The notes: generated by a model not told the origin, from the letters alone. Shown: positions 39,789-47,908, counted from the stretch's first letter. The stretch: DNA of 64,000 nt from CATQHQ01 sp965243805 (GCA_965243805.1 OZ251577.1:1860001-1924000), one strand, 5' to 3'. Numbers and translations: made by a program.

Positions 39789-41024
39789 GTGACCCGCTGG
39801 GAGGCGGCCCAGGACCAGCTGGCGGCAGAGGCGGTGGCCTACGGCGCGGACCGAAGCCGGGAGGTGCGGGGGCGGCTGGAGCGCGCCGGCGTGTCGCCGA
39901 GGGACGTGACGGGTGTGGCCGGACTCGCGCCGATCCCCGTGCTGGCGAAGGACGATCTGCCCTCGCTTCAGGCGGCGGACCCGCCGTTCGGCGGTATGCT
40001 GGCGGTTCCGGTGGGCGCACTGCGGCGCATCTACCGTTCCCCAGGACCGATCATGGACCCGCAGGGCGACGCACCCGACTTCTGGCGCGTGGCGCCTGCG
40101 CTGCGTGCGGCCAGCTTCCGGCAGGGCGACGTGGTGCTCAACGCCTTTTCCTACCACCTAACGCCGGGCGGCCTCATGCTGGACAGCGGACTGCGGGCGG
40201 TGGGATGCGTGGTGGTGCCCGGCGGCGTGGGCGGCACGGAGACGCAGATCGAGGCGGCGCGGTCGGCGAACGCGACCGGGTACGTGGGCACGCCCCAGTT
40301 CCTCCTCGCCATGCTGGAGCGAGCGGCGAAGGCGGGTGCCCCGTCGCTGTCCTTCCGCCGAGCACTGGTCACCGGTGCGCCGTTGCCGCCCGCCCTCCGC
40401 CGCCGCCTCCAAGACGAGTTCGGCGTAGGCGTCTACCAGTCCTACGGCACTGCCGACGCGGGCACGCTCGGCTACGAGTGCGAGGCGAAGGACGGCTGGC
40501 ACGTTGCGCCCGGTGTGGTGATCGAGCTCCTCTCGCCCCACGACGGCCAGCCCGTGGACGGCGACAGCGTGGCCGGCGAGGTGGTGGTCACCAGCCCGAA
40601 CCGGGTCTGCCCGCTAGTGCGGTTCGGAACCGGCGACCTCTCGGCGTGGAACCGGGCGCCGTGTTCATGCGGCCGGGAGAGCGCCCGCTTGGTGGGCTTC
40701 TTGGGCCGGGTGGGCGAGGGCGTGAAGGTGCGGGGGATGTTCGTGCACCCTCGTGAGCTGACGGCGGCACTGGCGGCCGAGCCAACCGTGGGCCGCTTCG
40801 CCGCCACGGTGACCGAGACCGGGGGACGCGACGTGCTCACCGTGCGGGTGGCGCCAGCCCCCGATCGCAACCCGAACCCGACGGCACTGGCGGCGCGCAT
40901 CCGGAAAGCCGTGAAGGTCCGCGCCGAAGTCGAAGTCGTGGAGCCTGGGTTGATTTCGGACGACGCGCCGCCCCTAGTGGACGAGCGGGGGGACGCCCGA
41001 GGTGACAGGCTCGCGCCAAGCTAA
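39789..41024 (+). CDS. Phenylacetate-CoA ligase (PaaK)-like AMP-dependent ligase
   Basis: 411 aa, GTG. It resembles PaaK-type acyl-CoA ligases: VTGVAGLAPIPVLAKDDL near the N-terminus, NAFSYHLTPGGLMLDSGLRAVGC, GTPQFLLAMLERA, ALVTGAPLPPALRRRL, YQSYGTADAGTLGYEC, RFGTGDLSAWNRAPCSCGRES and VGEGVKVRGMFVHP. The usual threonine/glycine-rich phosphate loop (SSGTTG) of PaaK is replaced by IYRSPGPIMD, so the ATP site may be atypical and activity is uncertain. With the livG-linked synthetase, it makes a second CoA ligase in the same cluster, suggesting import and activation of an aromatic or other organic acid. Confidence 0.8.
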   Translation: MTRWEAAQDQLAAEAVAYGADRSREVRGRLERAGVSPRDVTGVAGLAPIPVLAKDDLPSLQAADPPFGGMLAVPVGALRRIYRSPGPIMDPQGDAPDFWRVAPALRAASFRQGDVVLNAFSYHLTPGGLMLDSGLRAVGCVVVPGGVGGTETQIEAARSANATGYVGTPQFLLAMLERAAKAGAPSLSFRRALVTGAPLPPALRRRLQDEFGVGVYQSYGTADAGTLGYECEAKDGWHVAPGVVIELLSPHDGQPVDGDSVAGEVVVTSPNRVCPLVRFGTGDLSAWNRAPCSCGRESARLVGFLGRVGEGVKVRGMFVHPRELTAALAAEPTVGRFAATVTETGGRDVLTVRVAPAPDRNPNPTALAARIRKAVKVRAEVEVVEPGLISDDAPPLVDERGDARGDRLAPS

Positions 41025-41090
41025 CGGCACCTTGTGCCCCCCGTTGCTAGTACTGCCTTCACGGTCCGGCCTCCGCGGTCCGTCGTCATG

Positions 41091-41591
41091 TCAATCCTCC
41101 ATGATTCGCTGGTAGTGACGGCATATCAGCTCGTTGGGAATGTGTACGTTTCTCATGCCCTCGCTCTTCTTCCACACGATATCCCACGGCGTCCCGGGTG
41201 CGTGTGTCATGCCAGAGAGTTGTGTACCGCTGAAGTCGCCGTAGACCTTCCATACCCTTCCAAGGAGCGCGACAGCGTTGATGTCGTCCGTCTCGACACA
41301 GGGCGTAACCAGCTTGAACGTGCGTCCCATGAGCTCGAAGTCAGTGGCGTAGTCAAGTATGGGCGACGCGCCGTAGTGCTTGAACTCGTGGTACACGGAA
41401 GGGAACACCGGGCCGTACGGCCACGCCTCCACGTATTCGTCCCAGACCAGCGGTTCTCCGCCACTGAGCGCAAGATGCCAGCCGTGAGAAACGTACACGA
41501 GCTTCTGAATCTTCAGCGGCGATATCTCGTTCTTGCGGGTTCGTCCGAGGTCCAGGAAGTAATTCGCGACGGCCTTCGCAGTGTAGCCCAT
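41091..41591 (-). CDS. Panacea/SocA-like domain protein (DUF4065, GepA-type)
   Basis: 166 aa from ATG 41591, with GGAG 7 bases upstream. The pattern of the SocA/GepA family is clear: AKAVANYFLDLGR at the N-terminus, ISPLKIQKLVYVSHGWHLAL, PLVWDEYVEAWPYGPVFPSVYHEFKHYG, and a C-terminal helical part ending ICRHYQRIMED. Family members act as antitoxins or adaptors. SocA delivers the toxin SocB to ClpXP, and Panacea domains neutralise many unrelated toxins. It is divergent from two small genes, with three palindromic sites between them. Either small product could be the partner, though most Panacea pairs are co-directional. Confidence 0.8.
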   Translation of the reverse strand: MGYTAKAVANYFLDLGRTRKNEISPLKIQKLVYVSHGWHLALSGGEPLVWDEYVEAWPYGPVFPSVYHEFKHYGASPILDYATDFELMGRTFKLVTPCVETDDINAVALLGRVWKVYGDFSGTQLSGMTHAPGTPWDIVWKKSEGMRNVHIPNELICRHYQRIMED

Positions 41592-41689
41592 TGCTGTCTC
41601 CGTCAGGAAGGATGATGACCGAGGGTATACGTAACATCGGAGTCAAGGGGGACTATCTTGATTGACGTCGCCGGGGAGGGACGAGGAGT

Positions 41690-41767
41690 CCTGCCATTTT
41701 GGCAGGTCTTGGCTCCGAAACCTGCCATTTTGGCAGTACGGAGCGGGCAACCTGCCATTTTGGCAGG
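41690..41767. promoter_or_regulatory. Three near-evenly spaced CTGCCATTTTGGCAG palindromes
   Basis: The 15-base sequence CTGCCA-TTT-TGGCAG occurs at 41691-41705, 41722-41736 and 41752-41766, all identical. The arms are perfect inverted repeats. Starts are 31 and 30 bases apart, about three DNA turns, so bound dimers would face the same side. The cluster lies between the divergent Panacea-like gene and the 92-aa gene and could repress either or both. The regulator is unknown. Confidence 0.75.
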
Positions 41768-41848
41768 AGCCAGTGAGCGAGATGAAGCGAGTCGGCGATG
41801 TTATCTTCTGTTCAGCTTCGGCAAGTCCGACGACCACAAGGAGGTTGC

Positions 41849-42127
41849 GTGCTCCGCTTCGATCTTATGCCCCGCTTGATGCCGGACCACTACTGCGACG
41901 CGCTCGGCGAAGCCCACGAGGAAGTGGCGCGCCGGAAGGCGTCGCCGGTTGCCCCGGACGCACTCACGCGCATCGGCCGGGGACCCTATCGGGGATACCG
42001 CGTCTTCACAATATCCATGACTTTCGCGATGGACGTGTTCGTCGACTCGCCATCCCCAGAAGTCTTCATGATGTCGTCGCGGTCCGGTCGCATCGGGCCA
42101 GACGGAGACACACTTATTGATGGATAG
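41849..42127 (+). CDS. Small hypothetical protein downstream of the triple palindrome
   Basis: 92 aa from GTG 41849. This start has a strong ribosome site (AAGGAGG) 5 bases upstream, which decides it over the upstream in-frame ATG. The sequence (VLRFDLMPRLMPDHYCDALGEA at the N-terminus, then GRGPYRGYRVFTISMTFAMDVFVD) has one mainly beta segment rich in hydrophobic residues and no recognised domain. The stop overlaps the next gene by 8 bases. In context it could be a toxin, antitoxin or small regulatory protein linked to the divergent Panacea-like gene. Confidence 0.55.
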   Translation: MLRFDLMPRLMPDHYCDALGEAHEEVARRKASPVAPDALTRIGRGPYRGYRVFTISMTFAMDVFVDSPSPEVFMMSSRSGRIGPDGDTLIDG

Positions 42128-42335
42128 CGAGTCCAGGGACCTGTCTGGTCAGGAAGACGCTGACGCCACCAAGCCAGCACTTGAGTCGGAGTGCTCCCCT
42201 GTGCGAACTCACGGCGTCTCGTTTCCAGACAAGGACTGGCGCGAGCGTATCGAGCGTGCGAAACAAGCACGGCAGGAAGGCCGGGCCGCTCGACGGGGCA
42301 AGCCGCTCACCTTCCGTACCAAGGATCGCATCTGA
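42120..42335 (+). CDS. Small basic hypothetical protein
   Basis: 71 aa from ATG 42120, within the end of the previous gene (8-base overlap), so translation is likely coupled. The N-terminal half is acidic and Ser/Asp/Glu-rich. The C-terminal half is strongly basic and helical (DWRERIERAKQARQEGRAARRGK), suggesting nucleic-acid or protein binding. No family is recognised. It ends 11 bases before the end of the convergent methyltransferase part of the restriction gene. Confidence 0.45.
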   Translation: MDSESRDLSGQEDADATKPALESECSPVRTHGVSFPDKDWRERIERAKQARQEGRAARRGKPLTFRTKDRI

Positions 42336-42346
42336 CTGACCTTCCT

Positions 42347-44389
42347 TCATGCGTGTTCGCCGACAATCCGCTTCTTGTTGGAGATCGTCGGCTCTTGGAC
42401 GAGCCTGCGGCGCCACTCGGCAAGCTTGGCGGGCTTGATGTCGAGCATCCGGCCGACGACAGCATCCAAGCGCGCTCGCACCGGGCAGCGGTCCATTTGC
42501 GTCCAGGGCAGGAGTTCACGGTGCTGTAGTTCGTCGAAGGTCGCCGCGAGGTACCCGGTCCTCACCTTGCCGGGATCTGGGCACGGCAGAGAACGCAGCT
42601 GGTCGAGGGAGTAAGCCGAGTAGGTCAGCTTCTTTGAGCGGCGGTTCAAGAACAGGACAGCGCCGGGAGTTGAGTTCAGGAAGGCACACCATGCCTTCTG
42701 ACTGCGCAATCGTTCATTCGGGTCGCGTTCATTCGGGTCGCCCTGTGCCGAGTTGCCCAAGGGCGTCACAGGAATCCAAACGTTGCCGAGTACCGGTTCG
42801 TCAACGAGGACGGAGGCCGTGCGAGCGGCTTGGGGGTTCAGCTTCGCGGCGATCAGCAACCGACTCGCCTTCGGCCACAGATTCCGGGCGTACGCACCCT
42901 TTCCAGTCTTCGGCTCGGTGACGTAGTCCGCCGATGCCCTCATTGTCGTGCGCTTGCCCGTCTGGTGGCGCCACATGACCGGATACTCGGGTCTGGGTTC
43001 GTTCTTCAGCGGGTTCACGAACGCGCCCCGAATAGCCTGCCCCGCAGGCTCCACCAACGCCATTTCCCCAAGCGGTGTCAGTCCCGGGAGTGCCTCGATT
43101 TCTTCGGCGACGTAGGCCAAGGCGCCGTCGAACCACTGGGCGGGCGACCAGTCTCCCGCCGCCATGCGTTCTTCCGGCCACTTGAACAGCGCGTGCCACT
43201 CGTGCGGCCACCGCCCGTGCACTGCGGCGAGCCAGTCGGCGAGCTGGCCAATCTCGGAGGGGTGATCCAGCTTGTGGGCGAGCGACACGAACAATGTCGG
43301 CGCGTGCGCGTTCTCGCGGTTCTTGCGCCTGCACACCAACAGCGATTCGTGAATATCGGTGTTCTCGGAGAATCTGGGACGCTTCGGATCGTGGGTGGTC
43401 ACGATCATGTCGACATGGAAGCGACGCGCCAGGAACCGGCGCTCCTCGAGCCCCGATGTGCTGGTGCAGGCGGTGGTTGGAAGGACCTTGCCCAGGACAC
43501 CGGTGTCCTTCTTGAGCACGGCGTCCGCCAGCGGGGTGAAGAAGGTGCTCACGCTGTTGAAATCAATCAGTGCTCCCGCCTCCGGGTCCGCTTCCGCGAT
43601 CACTTCCCGTAGAGCCCGCTCCTCTCTCTGCATCCGTTTCAAGTCGGTCCTGCTGTACTTCCGCCCTCGCTTGTCGTTGGCGGTGAACGGCGGGTTCATC
43701 AGTACGACGTTCGGTTCCATGAGGTCGTGCACCGGGCGCGGGCGTGAGGGTCGGCCCCGATCCACGACCATGGCCGTCTTCGCATAGCCGAAGAGGTCGG
43801 GCTTGCGGCCGTGCACCGTGTCCCTGAGCAGGTCCAGGCCGCCCAGACGGATCGTGCCGTCGGCCTGCGGGCCATGTTGGAGCGTGTGCACCGACATGGC
43901 CTCGTAGTTGACGCTCGGAGCGCCCAACGTGAGGTTGGACGCCGCAAGCTGGGTGGCGTGGTAGTTGATGTCCACGCCGTGGATCGAGCGTTCTACAAGG
44001 TCTCTGTGCGCCTGTGGAAGCGAGTCGTCGTCAAGGGCGCCGTGCTCCAGCCCCCGGTCCTTGATCGTTTTGAGCGCCGCCATGAGTAGCGTGCCCGTAC
44101 CGCACGCTGGATCGAAGATGCGGAGGCTGGTGACGGCCTCGTAGTCGGACCAGTCGACCAAGTCGGGCGACAGCGCCAGCCCGGCCAACATGAGCGCCGA
44201 GACGTTGTTCGTGTAGAAGGCGCCGTCGCTCGTGGCGCTGTCCAGGATGCGGTGGTACAGCGGCCCCGCGTGGTCGTAACCCAGTTCGTTGAGCGAATCG
44301 GCCAGGCTCTCGGCGCGCTCCGCCAGGACCTGCACGGCCTTCTTGGCGCTGTCGCGGCCCGAGGCGTCGTCGTGCCGATCCGGCGACAA
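42347..44389 (-). CDS. N6-adenine DNA methyltransferase and target-recognition half of a Type ISP-like enzyme (frame broken at 13-G tract)
   Basis: 680 aa from TTG 44389 as the open frame stands. Methyltransferase motif I is DPACGTGTLL (about 93) and motif IV is NPPF (about 229), with linking helices before them (AESLADSLNELGYDHAGPLYHRIL). The C-terminal 250 residues (GALAYVAEEIEALPGLTPLGEMALV onward) should be target recognition. They hold a tandem DPNERDPNER. The frame opens just beyond the G tract and has a stop immediately upstream (TGA at 44438-44440), so this part seems not to be a free-standing gene. Adding 1 G or removing 2 fuses it to the helicase ORF as a 1511-aa protein. Adenine methylation of a specific DNA site is predicted when fused. 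Confidence 0.85.
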   Translation of the reverse strand: MSPDRHDDASGRDSAKKAVQVLAERAESLADSLNELGYDHAGPLYHRILDSATSDGAFYTNNVSALMLAGLALSPDLVDWSDYEAVTSLRIFDPACGTGTLLMAALKTIKDRGLEHGALDDDSLPQAHRDLVERSIHGVDINYHATQLAASNLTLGAPSVNYEAMSVHTLQHGPQADGTIRLGGLDLLRDTVHGRKPDLFGYAKTAMVVDRGRPSRPRPVHDLMEPNVVLMNPPFTANDKRGRKYSRTDLKRMQREERALREVIAEADPEAGALIDFNSVSTFFTPLADAVLKKDTGVLGKVLPTTACTSTSGLEERRFLARRFHVDMIVTTHDPKRPRFSENTDIHESLLVCRRKNRENAHAPTLFVSLAHKLDHPSEIGQLADWLAAVHGRWPHEWHALFKWPEERMAAGDWSPAQWFDGALAYVAEEIEALPGLTPLGEMALVEPAGQAIRGAFVNPLKNEPRPEYPVMWRHQTGKRTTMRASADYVTEPKTGKGAYARNLWPKASRLLIAAKLNPQAARTASVLVDEPVLGNVWIPVTPLGNSAQGDPNERDPNERLRSQKAWCAFLNSTPGAVLFLNRRSKKLTYSAYSLDQLRSLPCPDPGKVRTGYLAATFDELQHRELLPWTQMDRCPVRARLDAVVGRMLDIKPAKLAEWRRRLVQEPTISNKKRIVGEHA
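42711..42740. repeat. 15-base tandem repeat (2 copies) in the target-recognition part
   Basis: CGTTCATTCGGGTCG occurs twice in direct contact (42711-42725 and 42726-42740). It encodes DPNERDPNER in the C-terminal recognition region. Copy number change would add or remove 5 residues without breaking the frame, comparable in form to the spacer repeats of HsdS in EcoR124I and EcoDXXI. Confidence 0.7.
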
Positions 44390-46881
44390 CCGGCTTCGGG
44401 AAACATACGGGGGGGGGGGGGCACACGCACAGCAGCATCAAGCCTATGGAACCGCTCCAACAATGCCAATGCCGGGCGGAAGACGGGCTCGTAGTCCTGT
44501 TCGAGGATCACTTCCCAGGCGGCGCGGAGCCGCTCCACCGGGTCCTTGGCGCGAGCGACGCCGTCCAGTCCGGCCAACTCGGCCATGCGGTCCGAGTCGG
44601 ACTTCAACCGCTTGTGCAACAGGCAGGCGTTGCAGAGGAGCAGGGCGGCGACCGTAGCGATCTCCTTGTCCTCCGCAGCGGGCAGCTCCAGCACCTCTCG
44701 GGCGGCACCGAGGATCGCGCCGTCCTCCATGAAGTAGGCCGCCGCAAGCTTCACCGCGTCCTCAATCGTCTCGGCGGTCATCTGGCCTGGCTTCCCCAAC
44801 CCGGACGCGGCGCCCAGATGCGTGAAGATGCTGGCGGCGTCCACCGGCGTCAGCTCCAGGTCAAGCTCCCTCTGCCGTCCCCGCTCCCTGATCTCGTCGC
44901 GGTCTTCCGGGGCCTGCCCCGGCGGAAGCTCGTGCAGGGGCTTGGTTTGGTGCGCCGTCACGAAGTTGCCGGTCGCCTCTGCGAGCCGCTCGTCGTGGGA
45001 CTGCAACGCCCGAAGGACCTGCCCGATCGCCCGATAGTCGTCGTCGCGCTTCTCCAGCTTGTCGACCACGTCTTCCCCTTCCTCCAGTGCCACAGGAACG
45101 ACGATGTAGCCGAACCGCTTGCCCTCGGCCTTCCGCATCACGCGCCCGACCGACTGCACGATGTCGATCTGGCTGGTCCGCGGGTCCAGAAACGACACGG
45201 CGTCCAACGCCGGCACGTCCACGCCCTCCGTGAAGAGGCGGACGTTGCAGATCATGCGCGACTCGTTGTCGCGTTTCGCGTCGTTCAGCCAGCGAAGCTT
45301 GACGCCGCGCTCGATGGCACTGTTGCTCGCGTCCAGGTGCACGGACTGCACGTCCAGTGCCCGGGCGTCGCCCGCCAGCCGACGGGTGATCTGACCCTTC
45401 AGCGTCCGGTTGGTGGCGAGCGTGTGGGCGAACCACCGGGAACGGTCGATCCGCGATGCGAACGCCAGCGTGCGAGGCAACCGGTCCGGCACTTCGATGG
45501 TGCCGCCGCGCACATAGCCGTTCATCGCCAGCGCGGTTCCATAAAGCCGCAGCAGGTCCGAATCGTCCACCTTGGCCCGGGGGTCCGCGTCCGCCAGCGA
45601 CCGGCGGATGCCTGGGGTCAGATGGCTTTCGTGGACGCCCAGGACAATCACCCGATAGTCCGACAGCTCGCCAGCCTCCACCGCCTCCTTGAACTTGAGC
45701 TTGTGCAACAGCGGTCCGTAGGTGTCCAGGTCGGACATGTCCACCACCTCCAGCCCTTTCTTCTTGGCCGTCCTCTTGGACCGCTCCTTGTAGATGCGCT
45801 CCGTGGCCGTCATGTAGATGCGCCGGTCGGCGGACAGCCGGTGGTGGAAATCCTGAAAGTTGACCTTTCGGTCTTCCACGTCGATGCCCGTGGTGCGGTG
45901 GGCCTCGTCGGCCACGGCCAAGTCGAAGCGGGGGCCGCCGTGCTCGCGCTGCGCTTCCACGACCACCCGCAGGGAGTGGTAGGTGCAGAACACCACCTTG
46001 ACGCCGTGATCGGTCGCAAGGTGCTGCGCGACGCGCGACGGGTTGGTCAGCACGGGACACACCAGGTCGTCCGGGCCGGCTTCGTGTCGCTCGCCCTTGC
46101 CGCCCGCAGTGTGGTCCGAGCACACCACCAGTGCCGACATGGTGCGCACGGTGTACTTCAGCCACTCCCGCCTAGCTTGCGACACCAGCGAGATCGTCGG
46201 GGCCGCGAAGATGATCCGCCCGTCGTCGGGTACCAACCGTTCGGCGATCCGAAGGGCGGTGAACGTCTTCCCCGTGCCGCACGCCATGACCAACTTGCCG
46301 CGCTCGTGCCCCTGGACCGCCAGCCCGTCCACGACGGCCTCGATGGCGCGCTCCTGCAACGGCTTCGGCTCCCGCTTCTCGGCAGGCTTGCCCAGCTCCA
46401 GGATCGTCCGGTCCAAGTAGTCCAGGAAGTCGATCCGCCGGACTTCCGGCCGCTTGTTCCTGATCGCACTTTCGGCGTTGGCGTTCCACGGGCAGGTGGA
46501 CACGACCCAGCGAAGGTCGAAGGCGTCGCCGTCGGACGCGCTGATGAAGCTGTCCACGTCCGGCTTGGCGACCCGGTGGTCACGGTCGTAGCACTTGCAC
46601 TGGACCGCCACCAAGCTGCCGTTGGTCAGCCTTGCGACCAGGTCGATTCCCGTGTCGCGGCCGTCGAGTCCTGTGAGCTCCAGCCGCTGGGGCCACTCCC
46701 GCCACGTCCAGATGTCGGCCACCTGGAAGTCGGGCAACTCGCGGGCGACCGCCATGAAGAGGTGCTCGAACCAGCGGCCCTTCTCGGCGTTGCTGGCCGC
46801 CTTGGCGAAGATGCGCTCGAAGGGAAGGCGGATCGGCTCGTCGGGGCGGAGGTCGAGGGTGGTCTGGGGCTGGCCGGTCAT
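43993..46881 (-). CDS. Mrr-like nuclease and superfamily 2 helicase half of a Type ISP-like enzyme (reads out of frame after 13-G tract)
   Basis: 962 aa from ATG 46881 as sequenced. Residues 30-150 look like an Mrr-type nuclease (DTGIDLVARL near 77, VAVQCKCYD near 96). The helicase has Walker A MACGTGKTF (about 197), DEAH (about 322, VADEAHRT), SAT-type YMTATERI and motif VI QSVGRVMRK (about 575). A coupler-like helical region follows to about residue 820. From there the reading passes the G tract (four prolines) into about 140 residues of non-homologous low-complexity sequence, ending at 43993. Nuclease, helicase, methyltransferase and recognition domains in this order define Type ISP enzymes such as LlaGI and LlaBIII. 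This copy is in the non-fused phase. Confidence 0.85.
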   Translation of the reverse strand: MTGQPQTTLDLRPDEPIRLPFERIFAKAASNAEKGRWFEHLFMAVARELPDFQVADIWTWREWPQRLELTGLDGRDTGIDLVARLTNGSLVAVQCKCYDRDHRVAKPDVDSFISASDGDAFDLRWVVSTCPWNANAESAIRNKRPEVRRIDFLDYLDRTILELGKPAEKREPKPLQERAIEAVVDGLAVQGHERGKLVMACGTGKTFTALRIAERLVPDDGRIIFAAPTISLVSQARREWLKYTVRTMSALVVCSDHTAGGKGERHEAGPDDLVCPVLTNPSRVAQHLATDHGVKVVFCTYHSLRVVVEAQREHGGPRFDLAVADEAHRTTGIDVEDRKVNFQDFHHRLSADRRIYMTATERIYKERSKRTAKKKGLEVVDMSDLDTYGPLLHKLKFKEAVEAGELSDYRVIVLGVHESHLTPGIRRSLADADPRAKVDDSDLLRLYGTALAMNGYVRGGTIEVPDRLPRTLAFASRIDRSRWFAHTLATNRTLKGQITRRLAGDARALDVQSVHLDASNSAIERGVKLRWLNDAKRDNESRMICNVRLFTEGVDVPALDAVSFLDPRTSQIDIVQSVGRVMRKAEGKRFGYIVVPVALEEGEDVVDKLEKRDDDYRAIGQVLRALQSHDERLAEATGNFVTAHQTKPLHELPPGQAPEDRDEIRERGRQRELDLELTPVDAASIFTHLGAASGLGKPGQMTAETIEDAVKLAAAYFMEDGAILGAAREVLELPAAEDKEIATVAALLLCNACLLHKRLKSDSDRMAELAGLDGVARAKDPVERLRAAWEVILEQDYEPVFRPALALLERFHRLDAAVRVPPPPRMFPEAGCRRIGTTTPRAATAPRRPCRSWRSAPRAWPIRSTNWVTTTRGRCTTASWTAPRATAPSTRTTSRRSCWPGWRCRPTWSTGPTTRPSPASASSIQRAVRARYSWRRSKRSRTGGWSTAPLTTTRFHRRTETL
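44409..44421. repeat. 13-G homopolymer tract inside the restriction-modification gene
   Basis: Thirteen G in a row on the plus strand (C13 in the coding sense), at the point where the helicase frame and the methyltransferase frame part. The frames differ by 2 modulo 3 over 2492 bases, so 14 or 11 G restores a single ORF and 13 does not. This is the form of a classical slipped-strand phase-variation switch. A sequencing or assembly length error in the run cannot be excluded. Confidence 0.85.
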
Positions 46882-47212
46882 CGAGGGCAGGGCGGGGGCT
46901 GGACCTGGTCTTGAGAGGGAGGCTGGGCGCGACGACTCACGGAGGTTCGCGGGTGGAAGGCACGCTCCAAGGTGGCGGGACGACGGAGGAAGTCAAGTAG
47001 GCGACAGAGCCGACGGCCGGCGCAGCCTTGTTGGGAAACCGCAGTAGAAATGTCCCCTATTAGCGCAGTAGAAATGTCCTCTTTCGGGCCATGTTCGGTC
47101 CTCCCGTCCTCCAGACTGGGACCAGTTACTTGCCACAGCGACGCAGGTGCGTACTTTGTTGAAGTCGGCAGGCTGCGCTCCTGCGGCCACCATTCCGCCA
47201 GAGGAGAGGGTC
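46882..47212. other. Intergenic region between divergent restriction and DprA-like genes, with a 15-base direct repeat
   Basis: 331 bp hold both start regions. GCAGTAGAAATGTCC occurs at 47041-47055 and 47065-47079, spaced 24 bases, on the same strand. I know similar AGAAATGTCC repeats from the ends of some transposable elements, so this may be a relic, or a binding site. No clear -35/-10 pair or gene is visible. Confidence 0.4.
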
Positions 47213-47908
47213 GTGACCTCGCACTCCGCGCTAACCGAAGAACTCCTGGGGCCGCTAAATCCGGTCGCCCGGAAAGCTGCACCGGAGCGACTGTATTTTC
47301 GAGGCCGTCGTGAGTTGCTCGAGACGGGTACCCGCGTCGCCGTTGTCGGCTCCCGAAAGGCCAGCCCCGCCGGACTCTTGCAGACCCGCGAACTCGTAGG
47401 GGAACTCGCGGCCAGCGACGTGACAGTCGTCAGCGGCCTGGCTCTTGGAATTGATACGGTTGCTCATCGGACAGCGATTGAGTGCGGTGCTGGCACGATC
47501 GCCGTTCTGGGGACCAGCTTGGACCGATACGCAACGCATCAGAACCAAGAGTTGCAGGATCAGATCGGTCGAGACCATCTCTTGCTGTCGCAGTTTCCGA
47601 ACGGCATCCAGCCGCAACGGCACCATTTTCCGCAGCGCAACAAGGTGATGGCGGTTGTCGCGGACGCTACGATCATCGTAGAAGCCACCGAAAACAGTGG
47701 AACCCGTCACCAAGGTTGGCAAGCTGTTCAACTCGGACGCCCTGTGCTATTTCCGCAATCGCTGATGGACAGAGCACCGGAGTGGTCGAGCAAACTTGTC
47801 GAATATGGCGCAATCGTGCTTGAGCCCGGAACGCTGCCCGGCGTGCTTGACGAAATTCCTTATAGGATACAAACCGAAGCGCATGAATCTATCGATCTTT
47901 TTGCTTGA
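47213..47908 (+). CDS. DprA/Smf-like (SLOG fold) protein
   Basis: 231 aa from GTG 47213, chosen because GGAGAGG lies 5-10 bases upstream. The Rossmann-type DprA core is present: TRVAVVGSRKASPAG (about 38-52), VTVVSGLALGIDTVAH (about 72-87), GAGTIAVLGTSL, RHHFPQRNKVMAVVADATIIVEA and SGTRHQGWQAVQLGRPV. DprA loads RecA on single-stranded DNA during natural transformation. This short form lacks the winged-helix end of classical DprA. It overlaps a phosphoribosyltransferase gene by 26 bases, so it probably acts with that enzyme in nucleotide handling or signalling and not in transformation. SLOG proteins in conflict systems often bind nucleotide ligands. Confidence 0.8.
   Translation: MTSHSALTEELLGPLNPVARKAAPERLYFRGRRELLETGTRVAVVGSRKASPAGLLQTRELVGELAASDVTVVSGLALGIDTVAHRTAIECGAGTIAVLGTSLDRYATHQNQELQDQIGRDHLLLSQFPNGIQPQRHHFPQRNKVMAVVADATIIVEATENSGTRHQGWQAVQLGRPVLFPQSLMDRAPEWSSKLVEYGAIVLEPGTLPGVLDEIPYRIQTEAHESIDLFA

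Noticed and set aside
41690..41767. Three short repeats as a CRISPR array
   Set aside because: Repeats are 15 bases, spacers 15-16 bases, and no cas gene is near. They are palindromic operator-like sites.
44446..46914. An 822-aa plus-strand frame
   Set aside because: It is antisense to the helicase half of the restriction gene and lacks motifs.
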